From an uncultured Planctomycetaceae bacterium (GTDB lineage: Bacteria; Planctomycetota; Planctomycetia; Planctomycetales; Planctomycetaceae), in assembly GCA_903924405.1 (NCBI GenBank), contig CAIYBH010000050.1, positions 1-60,631 on the forward strand: a stretch of DNA of 60,631 bases, read 5' to 3'. A model generated the notes under the pieces. That model was not told where the DNA came from and made no database searches. It worked only from the letters and a program-made list of their open reading frames with translations. The position numbers and the translations under genes are program-made. This document shows positions 1-9,267 of the stretch, in pieces. Position 1 is the stretch's first letter; every line of letters starts with the position of its first letter.

Positions 1-176
1 GGTTGTGGAGCTGAAAGCGTGGGAAACGCGGTTTTCCGGGCGTTTTTCGGGATGTTTGTGCAGGAAGGGATGAGGGACCGGACAGGAGGCGGCTGCGCTT
101 CCTGAGATGGCAGATTGCAGAGATGGCAGGCCAGCTACGGGAGTTTTTTTTCGGGAAAGCTGGTCTCTTCATAATT

Positions 177-197
177 TCTTCACAATGTTTGTGAAGA
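177..197. promoter_or_regulatory. Palindromic operator candidate
   Basis: Perfect inverted repeat with 8-bp arms TCTTCACA and TGTGAAGA separated by 5 nt, in an AT-rich patch about 145 nt upstream of the first gene. Size and symmetry fit a dimeric regulator site. No regulator is encoded nearby and no promoter elements were placed with confidence, so the role is inferred. Confidence 0.3.
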
Positions 198-341
198 TTG
201 GTGATGTCGGAGGCCGGCAGCGAGCGGCGCGGTGACTGGCGAAGTGAATTTCGTCGGACGCGTTGCGAGGGTCTTCGCGGGGCGGACGATCGTCCATGTG
301 GACTGTATCGCTGGCGTGGGAACGGAATGGGGAACGTTGTG

Positions 342-782
342 ATGCGATGGATGCCATTGGTTCTGGGTGTGATTGCCGTTGCGGGCATCGCGGGTTGTGG
401 CGAAACGCCGAAGGACCTGCCGACTGTTCCGATTCACCCGGTCAAGGGCACGGTGACACTGGATGGCAAACCGATTGCGGGAGCGCGAGTATCGCTGCAA
501 TTGCTGCAGGGATCAAAGCCGGGTGACATTAATCCGAACGCGGTGACGGACGAGGCGGGTGCGTTTCAGATGTCGACCTATGCACCGCTGGACGGGGCAC
601 CGGAGGGTGCGTACGCGGTGATGGTTTCGTGGCCGGTGGTGATCAACGCCTCCGGCAGTGACCCGGAGTTTGGTAAGGAGCGGTTGCCCGCGCGTTACCA
701 GGTGCCGGAGAAATCGGGGCTGGTGCTGACGGTGAGTGAGGACTTGCAGGATGCGGTGATGCTGGAACTGAAGAGTAAATAG
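342..782 (+). CDS. Small lipoprotein with carboxypeptidase regulatory-like (beta-sandwich) domain
   Basis: A 146-residue secreted protein. The start at 342 is preferred because GGGGA lies about 8 nt upstream and the product opens directly with a signal sequence (MRWMPLVLGVIAVAGIAGCG) whose lipobox places the lipidated cysteine at residue 19. The rest contains the pattern VKGTVTLDGKPIAGARVSL, typical of carboxypeptidase regulatory-like/transthyretin-like beta-sandwich domains in small planctomycete lipoproteins. It sits about 100 nt ahead of a DUF1559 gene, and this pairing recurs in planctomycete genomes as far as I know. No catalytic residues are seen; a structural role at the envelope is an inference. 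An in-frame start at 327 is an alternative. Confidence 0.75.
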   Translation: MRWMPLVLGVIAVAGIAGCGETPKDLPTVPIHPVKGTVTLDGKPIAGARVSLQLLQGSKPGDINPNAVTDEAGAFQMSTYAPLDGAPEGAYAVMVSWPVVINASGSDPEFGKERLPARYQVPEKSGLVLTVSEDLQDAVMLELKSK

Positions 783-885
783 TGAGGCCGTGATGGATGG
801 GCGGCGGGAACATAGGGAGCGTTCCGGTCACGGACGCACAGGACGAAGACTGATTGTTTTTCTTAGTGCTTTTTTTCAGGAGTGA

Positions 886-1893
886 ATGATGTCAGGGTTA
901 GGGACGAGCAGGAAGGTCAGGGGTTTCACGCTGATCGAATTGTTGGTGGTGATTGCGATCATTGCGATTCTGGTGGCGCTGCTGCTGCCGGCTGTTCAGC
1001 AGGCGCGTGAGGCCGCCCGCCGGACTCAGTGCAAGAACAACCTGAAGCAGATTGGTCTGGCATTGCACAACTATGAGGGAACATTTGGCATGTTTCCGCC
1101 GAGCCGCATCAACTTGTCGAATCCGACGTTTCAGGTCACCTGGAATACGATGGTGCTGCCGTATCTTGAGCAGGGTAACATGTACAGTGCGTACAACTTC
1201 AACACGAACTGGTTCAATCCGGTCAATGATGCTGTGACAAAGACACAGTTGGCGGCCTTTGTGTGTCCATCGACACCGGGATCACGGCCAGTACCAACAT
1301 CGGCGCTGTACTCCGCCATCAGTGGTGGCGCTCGAACTGATCAGCCGCTGTGGGGCTACAACGACTACGGTTCCGTGAACGCGGTGCGAAATGCCTTCAT
1401 CGTGATGGCTGGCTTGCCGTCAATTGGAACGAAGGACGCGATGGGCGCGATGGGACGCGGACCTGGTGGTACGAAGATGCGAGACATCACGGACGGAACA
1501 TCGAATACGATGTTGATTGCCGAAGACGCTGGTCGTCCACGGCAGTACATTGGTCGACAGGGCGGCAATAATCCTCGTGTTGGCAACGTCGCTTTTGGAA
1601 CTCCATTCACAGCTGATGGCTGGAGCTGGGCCGACATCAACAACGGGTTCAGTGTGGATGGAGCAAATTCCGCCGGGCTGCAGAACGACACGAGCGGCAG
1701 CGGCAACACGACGATCGTCGGACGCTGCATCATGAACTGCACCAATGACAGCGAAATGTACTCCTTCCACACGGGCGGCGTACAGACGGTGCTGGCTGAC
1801 GGTTCGGTGCGATTTTTGTCCGAGAACATGTCATCGGCCACGCTGGTCGGTCTGATCACTCTGCAGGGTGGCGAGATCGTCGGCGAATTCTGA
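886..1893 (+). CDS. DUF1559 pseudopilin-like protein
   Basis: A 335-residue protein with a type IV pilin-type N terminus: short leader, then GFTLIELLVVIAIIAILVAL, the prepilin peptidase site (G/F with Glu at +5) and the hydrophobic alpha-1 helix. It continues with LLPAVQQAREAARRTQC and NNLKQIGLALHNYE, the hallmark of DUF1559, a family strongly expanded in planctomycetes. The C-terminal H-x-G-G-V-(x)4-DGSVRFLSE motif is also diagnostic. An AGGAG ribosome-binding site lies just upstream; ATG 886 or 889 could be used. Export through a type II/IV-pilus-like system is expected, and a GspF/PilC-like membrane protein is encoded at 9268. The precise role of DUF1559 proteins is not established. A strong terminator follows. 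Confidence 0.93.
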   Translation: MMSGLGTSRKVRGFTLIELLVVIAIIAILVALLLPAVQQAREAARRTQCKNNLKQIGLALHNYEGTFGMFPPSRINLSNPTFQVTWNTMVLPYLEQGNMYSAYNFNTNWFNPVNDAVTKTQLAAFVCPSTPGSRPVPTSALYSAISGGARTDQPLWGYNDYGSVNAVRNAFIVMAGLPSIGTKDAMGAMGRGPGGTKMRDITDGTSNTMLIAEDAGRPRQYIGRQGGNNPRVGNVAFGTPFTADGWSWADINNGFSVDGANSAGLQNDTSGSGNTTIVGRCIMNCTNDSEMYSFHTGGVQTVLADGSVRFLSENMSSATLVGLITLQGGEIVGEF

Positions 1894-1954
1894 AAACTGC
1901 CGCCGGGCACTGTGTCACGAGTGACGGCCAGGATAGTGACATGATGATCAAGAG

Positions 1955-1989
1955 GTCCCGAAGAGTGAATGCTCTTCGGGACTTTTTTT
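1955..1989 (+). terminator. Rho-independent terminator of the DUF1559 gene
   Basis: An 11-bp perfect stem (gtcccgaagag / ctcttcgggac) with a 6-nt loop, followed directly by seven T. It starts 62 nt after the stop codon of the DUF1559 gene. Confidence 0.92.
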
Positions 1990-2120
1990 GTTGGTGTGTG
2001 TGGGCTTCGATGGGTGTTGAGTCGCTGTGGCCGCCCTGCCCCGTCCACATGGAACGGAGTGCAGTGCTGTCGCAGGCCGCGTGAAGTTGCAGAGGCACGC
2101 AGACTTGTTCGAGGCGATCG

Positions 2121-2480
2121 TTATATCAGAGCCTGAAGAGCGAGTTCCGGCGAATCATAGACGGGAATGACCTTGTCAAGGGCTGCGAGTGCGAGGGCCG
2201 TTCTGGTGAATGAGTTCATATTGCAGAGTGCCAGTTGTCCACCGGCGCGGGAGGTCAGCGCCTTTTGCAGGACGATGCAGCGACCGAGAAATGCGGAACC
2301 GATAAAGCGAACGTGACGGAGATCGATCACAAGTTTGGGTGTGGTCAGAGAATTCACGAGTGTCAGAGTGAGGCCGGCATCATCCAGCAGATTTTCGAAC
2401 AGACTGGAGAACTCTTCCTGGATCAGCAGGATTGTGACATCATGGTGTGGTTGCTGAGTTTTGCCGGCAGGAACGGTCAT
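2121..2480 (-). CDS. STAS-domain protein (anti-anti-sigma factor type)
   Basis: A 119-residue single-domain protein. The core LVIDLRHVRFIGSAFLGRCI matches the STAS signature, where a beta strand is followed by the loop carrying the phosphorylatable serine (here in FIGSAFLG). In the SpoIIAA/RsbV family this serine is phosphorylated by a cognate kinase/anti-sigma factor and controls partner binding. No anti-sigma factor, kinase or sigma factor is adjacent, so the partner is unknown. The start ATG at 2480 has a GAAGG site 8 nt upstream. The usual Asp before the Ser (FxDSSGLG) is Gly here, which makes the regulatory mechanism less certain than the fold. Confidence 0.72.
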   Translation of the reverse strand: MTVPAGKTQQPHHDVTILLIQEEFSSLFENLLDDAGLTLTLVNSLTTPKLVIDLRHVRFIGSAFLGRCIVLQKALTSRAGGQLALCNMNSFTRTALALAALDKVIPVYDSPELALQALI

Positions 2481-3138
2481 GACAGGGCCTTCGGGATAGG
2501 GTATTTCGCAGATCTGAGCGTTGCAGATCGTGTGGTGTAAATGCGTGCAGCTGGTGAATGGGTGGACGATACGGGATCAGACAGGCGGTATCGCCGTGTA
2601 GCGACGAGCGTGAAAGGGACCGGACGCCACGGCAACGACGGATTGCGTGGGGACGGCTGGCGTCGAACCGAGCGAATCCTGATTGGTTAGACCGGTAAAG
2701 ATCCGGACGGAACGAGCTTGGGAGTATGCCGAAAGCGGGGAAGAAATCCAGCGAAAAGGCGGCCATGGCCTACAAACCGCCCGGGACGAGGTGAGGTTTG
2801 GGGGACAGGGGCATGCTGAGTTCACACCAGAATGATCTTGCGAGAGGTGGGCGTGTGAAAGTGCATGGGGTCGAGGGTGGATCCGGTTGGATGGGGCGGG
2901 TGTTTCGGCGAGCTGATTTTTTCGTCAACGCGTCTGAGTCGTGAACAAAATCGCAGCGAATTTGAGATTCCGGACTGAAAACTGCAGGGGGAGTGGTGGG
3001 GAGGGAGATTGGAGGCAACACGGCTGTCAGGGGAGTTCCCGGGAAACACGAAGGCCCCGGGATGGCTCGTCCTTGCATGCCACAGCGGCGCTGGTATTGT
3101 TCTGCCTTTCACCGTTTCCCCCCATCAGTGGCCGACAA
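2481..3138. other. Intergenic stretch without a supported gene
   Basis: About 660 bases between the divergent STAS gene and ilvD. Frames open here on the reverse strand have no recognisable protein features. A pyrimidine-rich patch lies just before ilvD. No riboswitch or branched-chain amino acid attenuator with Ile/Val/Leu codon runs was recognised. Confidence 0.5.
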
Positions 3139-4821
3139 ATGACTCAATTGAATAAATACAGCAGCCGAATTACTCAGCCCGCATCTCAGGGAGCCTCACA
3201 GGCGATGCTTTACGCCACGGGCATGTCATCAGACGACATGAACAAGGCGCAAGTGGGGATTTCAAGTGTGTGGTATGAGGGCAATCCGTGCAACATGCAC
3301 CTGATGGACCTTGCTGCAAAAGTGCGCGAGGGTGTTCAGGCGGCGGGCATGGTCGGCATGCGCTTCAACACGATTGGTGTCAGTGACGGCATTTCGATGG
3401 GTACGGACGGCATGTCGTATTCACTGCAGTCGCGTGACCTGATTGCGGATTCGATTGAAACCGTCATGTCGGCTCAATGGTACGACGCCAACATTTCTCT
3501 GCCCGGGTGTGACAAGAACATGCCGGGGTGTCTGATGGCGATGGCGCGACTGAACCGTCCTTCGTTGATGATTTATGGGGGGACCATCAAGCCGGGCTGT
3601 GGATTGAAGGGCGAGAAGCTGGACATTGTGTCTGCGTTTCAGTCCTACGGCGAGTACCTTGGGCGGCGGATTTCTGAGGAAGAGCGAGCGGCGATTGTGC
3701 GTCGCAGTTGTCCCGGGGCCGGAGCGTGCGGGGGCATGTATACGGCCAACACGATGGCGTCGGCCATTGAAGCCATGGGGATGACACTGCCGTACAGTTC
3801 GTCAATTCCTGCGGAGGATCCCGGGAAACTGGAAGAGTGTTTTCAGGCGGGTGCGGCGATTCGTCTGTTGCTGGAGCGGGACATCAAGCCGCGAGACATC
3901 ATGACGCGTGCGGCCTTTGAAAACGCGATGGTTCTGATCATGGCAACAGGCGGATCGACCAACGCGGTTCTGCACCTGATCGCGATGGCTCGCGCTGCTG
4001 GTGTAGCGCTGACGATTGATGATTTTCAGTCGGTGAGTGATCGAATTCCGTACATTGCGGATCTGAAGCCGAGTGGCAAATGGGTGATGGAAGACCTGCA
4101 CACGATCGGCGGGACTCCTGCGGTCCTGAAGTATCTGCTTGAGAAGGGGTTGATTGATGGCAGCTGTCTGACGGTCACCGGAAAGACGCTTGCTGAAAAT
4201 CTCGCCGGACTGCCGGGGTTGAAGAGTGGTCAGACGATCATTCAGCCGATCGAGACACCGATCAAGTCTTCGGGGCACATCCGGATCATGCGTGGCAACG
4301 TGTGTCCCGACGGGGCGGTGGCGAAGATCACTGGCAAGGAAGGGCTGGTGTTTACGGGACCGGCGCGTTGTTTTGATTCAGAAGAGCTGATGCTGCAGGG
4401 GTTGGAGCAGGGACGGATTCAGAAGGGCGACGTGGTTGTTATTCGTTACGAGGGGCCTCAGGGTGGACCGGGGATGCCGGAAATGCTGACGCCGACATCG
4501 GCGATCATGGGGGCTGGGCTGGGATCTGATGTGGCGCTGCTGACTGACGGACGGTTCAGCGGGGGATCGCATGGGTTCATTGTCGGTCATATTACTCCTG
4601 AAGCGCAGGTTGGCGGTGTCATTGCCTTGCTGCGGGACGGGGATCGGATCACGATTGATGCGGAGAAGAACGAGATCAACGTGGATCTGACGGCGGCGGA
4701 ATTGGCGGCGCGACAGGCGGCCTTCAAGTCACCTCCGTTTAAGGCGGTTCGAGGAACGCTGGCCAAGTACATTCGGCTGGTGAAATCGGCTTCTGAGGGC
4801 TGTGTGACCGACGAAGAGTGA
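3139..4821 (+). CDS. ilvD: Dihydroxy-acid dehydratase
   Basis: A 560-residue enzyme that converts 2,3-dihydroxy-isovalerate and 2,3-dihydroxy-3-methylvalerate to the 2-keto acids, the third step of valine and isoleucine synthesis, in the cytoplasm. The three cysteines expected to hold the Fe-S cluster are visible: C51 (GNPCNMHL), C124 ([11 protein letters not shown]) and C197 ([14 protein letters not shown]). The C-terminal half has [10 protein letters not shown] and [12 protein letters not shown], both characteristic of the IlvD/Edd family. ATG 3139 is chosen because upstream codons of the open frame give low-complexity basic sequence unlike the family and the protein then has normal length. 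The gene appears monocistronic; no other ilv gene is in the window. Confidence 0.96.
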   Translation: MTQLNKYSSRITQPASQGASQAMLYATGMSSDDMNKAQVGISSVWYEGNPCNMHLMDLAAKVREGVQAAGMVGMRFNTIGVSDGISMGTDGMSYSLQSRDLIADSIETVMSAQWYDANISLPGCDKNMPGCLMAMARLNRPSLMIYGGTIKPGCGLKGEKLDIVSAFQSYGEYLGRRISEEERAAIVRRSCPGAGACGGMYTANTMASAIEAMGMTLPYSSSIPAEDPGKLEECFQAGAAIRLLLERDIKPRDIMTRAAFENAMVLIMATGGSTNAVLHLIAMARAAGVALTIDDFQSVSDRIPYIADLKPSGKWVMEDLHTIGGTPAVLKYLLEKGLIDGSCLTVTGKTLAENLAGLPGLKSGQTIIQPIETPIKSSGHIRIMRGNVCPDGAVAKITGKEGLVFTGPARCFDSEELMLQGLEQGRIQKGDVVVIRYEGPQGGPGMPEMLTPTSAIMGAGLGSDVALLTDGRFSGGSHGFIVGHITPEAQVGGVIALLRDGDRITIDAEKNEINVDLTAAELAARQAAFKSPPFKAVRGTLAKYIRLVKSASEGCVTDEE

Positions 4822-4843
4822 GCGGCGAAGAGTGTTTGATCAG

Positions 4844-4881
4844 GCTCTCTCGGACGGCACCCACAGGCTCTCCGAGAGAGC
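4844..4881 (+). terminator. Hairpin between ilvD and the PEPCK-like gene
   Basis: A perfect 11-bp inverted repeat (gctctctcgga / tccgagagagc) with a 16-nt loop, beginning 22 nt after the ilvD stop. No T tract follows, so it may be a weak terminator, an mRNA-stabilising 3' structure or part of the next gene's leader. Confidence 0.4.
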
Positions 4882-5076
4882 TTACGCAGGGTTTCCTGAC
4901 AAAATCGGTCCGAACGTTTGTGAAAAACATCGGCTCAGGGGAAGCAGCGCGCGACTGTTGGTTCAGGAGTGCGTTGCCGGTTCCCGAGGGTGCCGAGTCG
5001 ACTGGAGATACCGGACTGGTCGGGACGGTACCGGGAGCGGATCTACTTCACTGAAGTCAGAATCAGGGGGCACATT

Positions 5077-8000
5077 GTGTTGACGCAGGATCTGGAAGAA
5101 TCTGTGGGTTTTGTCGCGAATCAGACGGCGGAGCAGCAGGCGGAAAGTCGCAACAGTCTGGTGCGTTACATCGTGCTGAAACTGCTGGCGAATGGGCTGC
5201 CGGTGCCGACGTTGTTTGAGGACCATGACCGGCTGGGTGCCCCGCGACTGCTCAGCACCTATCACCATCGGCTGAAGCGACTGGATTCAATTCACTGTCC
5301 CGCGGACGCTCGAATTGAAGCGTTTCTGCGACGTTATTTCGACCGGATTCGGGGTTGTAGTGCCCTGCGGTTGCCGGACCTGACGGTGATTCTGGATCGG
5401 CATGGGATTGCGCGGGAGTTGTCACTGCCGCACAACGCCAGCGAATACTCGAATCGATTTGGATCTTCGTATCGGGTTCGCAACGGGGTATTGCACAATC
5501 CGGCGAATGACCGTCGGACGACAGAGGGCACATTTCATGTTACGGAGGGTGGCCTGCCCGTCCCACGTGACAAGAAGTCGGTGCCTCGGATTACGTTTGC
5601 CGCGTTATTCCGGTACGCGATGAATCCCCCTGAGTCTCTGCTGGAGTTACCATTTTCCTCGGAGGAATCGGTTCCGGCGAAAGCGTTTGTCTCGCTGTTG
5701 ATTCGGCCGGTGTTGTGTCCGGAAGTGGCCGGGTTCTGCAGCGAGCAGTCGATGGAAGTCCGGTTCTTTGCACCGGGGGCTCTGGTGAGCAACCTCGACT
5801 TTGTGGAATCGATTTTTGGAAATGCTGGCGATCCGTTTCTGCCCGGGAATGATGCCGCGCTGGACGTGCATCACTGGAGTGGCCACACGGGGTGCGTGAT
5901 TCTGGCGCCGCATCTGGTGGACATCAGCAAGAAGGATGTGGGGCTGCCGCATTATGACGAGGCGACTGAGCGGCAGCGGCAGGATGGAATGTGCTGGAAG
6001 GCAGAGGACGAGAAATACAACGAGGGCCAGCCCTTCAAGCTGACGTGTCGTAACGAGGAGGGCGTGATTGTCACGCTGATCGCGGACAACTACTACGGGT
6101 ACTGCAAGAAGGAAGTTAAGACGCAGTTGAGTTACGCCGCCAATCTGGCGGGGTTGGTGGAAGAAGAGCACGCGGGCGGAGCCATGGCCTTTGCCAGCTT
6201 CAACCTTGGGGAAGAGTTCAACGCGGACAGCAAACGTTACAACAATCGCACGTTTGCTGACGTTGCCCGGGACTATGCAAAGCTGATGGATGTTCGTCCT
6301 GAGGGCTACGCAGTGGATCGGCAGCATCCGACGGTGATTTACGTCTCAGAGAACGCTCGTTTTACAGTTGCGGATCAGCGCGTGTCGTGGTTCTACAACA
6401 GTGAACCGCAATACATACCGCTGCGACCCGGGTACGTTTACATCACACCTTCCGGATACAAAGTTCGGTTGGAAAAGCACCCGGCCGCTCCTTCGTGGCG
6501 GCTGATCGGCACGTTGTTTGAAGGGGTTTTCTGTCACAAGCCGTGCACGGTCAGCGGTGGCGGGAAGAGTGAAATCAGCAAATCGATTGCTGACTATCTT
6601 CTGCATGGTCCGGTGTTTGTCGCCGATGCGGAACGGGATCTGGAGCGGGTGCAGGAGATCTTCGACCGAGACTATGCGGATCGCTGGCGGCTCGATGGGA
6701 CTGTGCAACCGGATTACTTGAGGGTGCCCAGTCGTCGGATTCTGGACCCCGCAAGGTCTCTGGGCAGTGTGATCAAGTTGTTGACCCCGTCGCCGGACTA
6801 CACAGACGCCTACAACGCGTGGTTGGGAAGTATCCCGGACCACATTTACGCGATTGTGTTTGTGATCAAACGGATGCATACGGGAGCGGAAGCGGACTGG
6901 CGACGGTGTTTTACGGTCGACATCGTGAATGGTCATCCGGGACACGAACTGAAGTATGGTGATCGCAAACTGGTGGGGACGTACCTGCGAGTCGGCTTGC
7001 TGGGTGAGAATACGTGGCGGACGTACAAGCTGCGTCAGGACTTTGCCCCGGCTCAGAAAGTGCAGACTGAGGACGACATCAGTGTGTCTGTCGTGGTGCC
7101 TCGTCGCCATTTGCAGCATCTGGGGACGGTGCTGACGGAAGAGATCAGTTACAAATTCGTACAGAATTGCGAGTACCGATTGTTTCAGCGCCCGGACGAT
7201 GCAATTCATCGGGGCCTGGACCGGCAGACGGAAGCGGACCTTGCGCGATCGGACAACTTCATTGTCAACTTTGAACCACTGTCACGGCGACAGGTCAGTG
7301 AGATTTGTGATCGTCCGGTGGACCTGAGTCAGTTTACATCGCCGATGCAGCGGCTGCTGCAGGAGATGATGGAAAGTGACGACAGTTACGTGGTGTGTTC
7401 CAACACACCGCGACTGGTCAACGGGGTTCCCAGCAGGAATCCTCGGTACCTGCAACCGCGTCCGGACCTGATCAACCCGGTGAACAAATATGTCGGGGAG
7501 ATGGGAATTCGTTTGTCGCGGGCGGTGCCTGTGGACAAGCCCGTGCATTCTCCGGTGCAGGCGGTGTTGATTGGTCGACGCAACAATCCTCCTGAGCCAG
7601 CGCGGGGAATTCGGCCGCTGGCGGTGTACAATCCGATTCACTACCAGGAACTGCCTGAGTTGTTCATGGACTTCATCAGTGCTTTGTCGGGCAAGAGCCC
7701 GTCAACGACTGGTGCGGGCAGTGAGGGTGCATTGACGAAAGGTCCGTTCAACTGTCTGCGACCGATCACGGATCTGAACAACGCGTTGGTCAGTTATCTG
7801 CTGACGAACCTTGCCGGCTTCTCGACGCCTGCGGGTCACATTGGTTCTGAAGTGCGTGTGGATCACGACATCAGTCTGCTGATTCCGGAAATCTGGTGTC
7901 GACTCAGTCCACAGGAACGATCGGCCGAGTTTTTGATTCAGGAGCAGTTGCTGGAGAAACTGGAGGACTACACGCATGGGGGGCGGTTGATTCCGGCCAG

Positions 8001-8547
8001 CCGACTGGGTTGGCGGATTACTTCCCGCTTCATTCGGCGTTTTGCCGGGCGTGTGTTTGACAATCCGAACAAGGTGTTTGATAGATCAATTCTCTGCCCG
8101 GAGAGCCAGGATGCCGACGCATTTGCGGATGGCGTGCTGTACATCGCCGAAGCGCAGCAGCGGATCGCGAAGCTGTACTTTGAAGATGGTTCTGTCGAAC
8201 TGGCATGTCCACCACTGAAAGCCCTGCTGCACATCATGGCTCATGGGACATGGGAAGGTCGGACGGTCAGTGATCCACAGGTTCGCAGCCTGTTCACACT
8301 GGAATCCATGCTGTCCTCGGAATGGTACGCTCAGAGATTGCGAGTGCGGCAGGAGCGGCAGCAGGCGTTGTTGCAGCGTCATGTACAGGCGCTGGACACC
8401 TTCCTGAACAGTAATGAGTATGCGGAAGAGAAGTTGCAGATGGACATTGCCGGCCGACTGGAGTTTGCTCGCAGAACGCTGGAGAAGGTGATCTCTGCGG
8501 AATACCTGGAAGACCTGCAGGGGACTCTGGGGGCAGACATATTGTGA
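5077..8547 (+). CDS. Probable PPi-type phosphoenolpyruvate carboxykinase
   Basis: A 1156-residue cytoplasmic protein. GTG 5077 is chosen because AGGGGG lies 6 nt upstream; an in-frame GTG at 4969 is the alternative. Motifs recall the PEP carboxykinase fold. DNYYGYCKKEVK with K344/K345 matches the Y-x-G-E-x-K-K metal/substrate motif followed by Asn. CTVSGGGKSEIS (K497) sits where other PEPCKs carry the kinase-1a P-loop. DRRTTEGTFH (145-154) and SGHTGCVILAP (268-278) are also conserved-looking. ATP- and GTP-PEPCKs are 520-650 residues, whereas the PPi-dependent type described from Entamoeba and Propionibacterium is about twice that, matching this length. The PPi enzyme interconverts oxaloacetate + PPi and PEP + Pi + CO2. 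The family call is from memory of motifs and length, not a search; the gene stands alone. Confidence 0.58.
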   Translation: MLTQDLEESVGFVANQTAEQQAESRNSLVRYIVLKLLANGLPVPTLFEDHDRLGAPRLLSTYHHRLKRLDSIHCPADARIEAFLRRYFDRIRGCSALRLPDLTVILDRHGIARELSLPHNASEYSNRFGSSYRVRNGVLHNPANDRRTTEGTFHVTEGGLPVPRDKKSVPRITFAALFRYAMNPPESLLELPFSSEESVPAKAFVSLLIRPVLCPEVAGFCSEQSMEVRFFAPGALVSNLDFVESIFGNAGDPFLPGNDAALDVHHWSGHTGCVILAPHLVDISKKDVGLPHYDEATERQRQDGMCWKAEDEKYNEGQPFKLTCRNEEGVIVTLIADNYYGYCKKEVKTQLSYAANLAGLVEEEHAGGAMAFASFNLGEEFNADSKRYNNRTFADVARDYAKLMDVRPEGYAVDRQHPTVIYVSENARFTVADQRVSWFYNSEPQYIPLRPGYVYITPSGYKVRLEKHPAAPSWRLIGTLFEGVFCHKPCTVSGGGKSEISKSIADYLLHGPVFVADAERDLERVQEIFDRDYADRWRLDGTVQPDYLRVPSRRILDPARSLGSVIKLLTPSPDYTDAYNAWLGSIPDHIYAIVFVIKRMHTGAEADWRRCFTVDIVNGHPGHELKYGDRKLVGTYLRVGLLGENTWRTYKLRQDFAPAQKVQTEDDISVSVVVPRRHLQHLGTVLTEEISYKFVQNCEYRLFQRPDDAIHRGLDRQTEADLARSDNFIVNFEPLSRRQVSEICDRPVDLSQFTSPMQRLLQEMMESDDSYVVCSNTPRLVNGVPSRNPRYLQPRPDLINPVNKYVGEMGIRLSRAVPVDKPVHSPVQAVLIGRRNNPPEPARGIRPLAVYNPIHYQELPELFMDFISALSGKSPSTTGAGSEGALTKGPFNCLRPITDLNNALVSYLLTNLAGFSTPAGHIGSEVRVDHDISLLIPEIWCRLSPQERSAEFLIQEQLLEKLEDYTHGGRLIPASRLGWRITSRFIRRFAGRVFDNPNKVFDRSILCPESQDADAFADGVLYIAEAQQRIAKLYFEDGSVELACPPLKALLHIMAHGTWEGRTVSDPQVRSLFTLESMLSSEWYAQRLRVRQERQQALLQRHVQALDTFLNSNEYAEEKLQMDIAGRLEFARRTLEKVISAEYLEDLQGTLGADIL

Positions 8548-8836
8548 ATGGATGTTTAGCTGGGGGGCATCCCGTGAGCTGCAGGCTGGCGGGGCCGCCC
8601 TGCCCGGCTGTGATGGCCGGCTGTGATGCCCGGGGGGCAGTGTACGGCAGGTTTCAGGGTGGTCAGTTAGGCATTGGCGTTGAGACGACGCGTTTGCGAT
8701 GGTGGAGTGGCCGGCGTGTCAGATGCCTGGTTGGACGTCATCACGTGATGTTTTCGTTGCGTGCTGTTGAGAGAGCTGATTTTTGAGTGACCACCGGATT
8801 GAAAATCGGTGGGTGGACGATGATCGGGGAAGACGC

Positions 8837-9142
8837 ATGGCCTTGATTCCACTGCTGGATGAGCGCGAACTGCTGCCGGGCAATTGTCGGGAGGTGGTGG
8901 CGGAGGGCCGGGTTTTTGCGGTCTACAACGTGGACGGGGACTTCCACATACTGGATGGGATCTGTCCACATGCCGGTGGTCCGCTCGGCAAGGGGACGAT
9001 GCGTGGCAGCATCGTCACATGTCCATGGCATGGCTGGCAACTGGACGTCACAACGGGGCAGCACTGCCTGAACTCGCGAGTTTGTGCTGCTCGATATGCG
9101 GCCGTGGTCCGGGATGGTAAGGTACTGGCTGACGTTGGCTGA
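8837..9142 (+). CDS. Rieske-type [2Fe-2S] ferredoxin
   Basis: A 101-residue soluble protein consisting of one Rieske domain. Both cluster-binding loops are present: C43-P-H45-A-G and C62-P-W-H65-G-W, separated by 16 residues as in small Rieske ferredoxins of the NirD/BphF type. ATG 8837 is chosen because GGGGA lies 6 nt upstream; an upstream TTG at 8783 would add 18 poorly conserved residues. No membrane anchor is present, so it is not the Rieske subunit of a bc complex. No oxygenase or nitrite reductase is adjacent, so the electron partner is unknown. Confidence 0.9.
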   Translation: MALIPLLDERELLPGNCREVVAEGRVFAVYNVDGDFHILDGICPHAGGPLGKGTMRGSIVTCPWHGWQLDVTTGQHCLNSRVCAARYAAVVRDGKVLADVG

Positions 9143-9267
9143 GCGGGCGTATAGAGATGCCGGGACAGTAAATCGTGGCTGGGTGCCTGCGGGATTTCTG
9201 TGTGCAGCGACACAGGATGGCCGAGTGGTCGGACGGTGGATTCTGAGTTCTCGGGCGGGACAGTGTC

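Noticed and set aside
2440..3112. Several reverse frames in the region upstream of ilvD.
   Set aside because: They overlap each other in different frames and none has a ribosome-binding site or domain.
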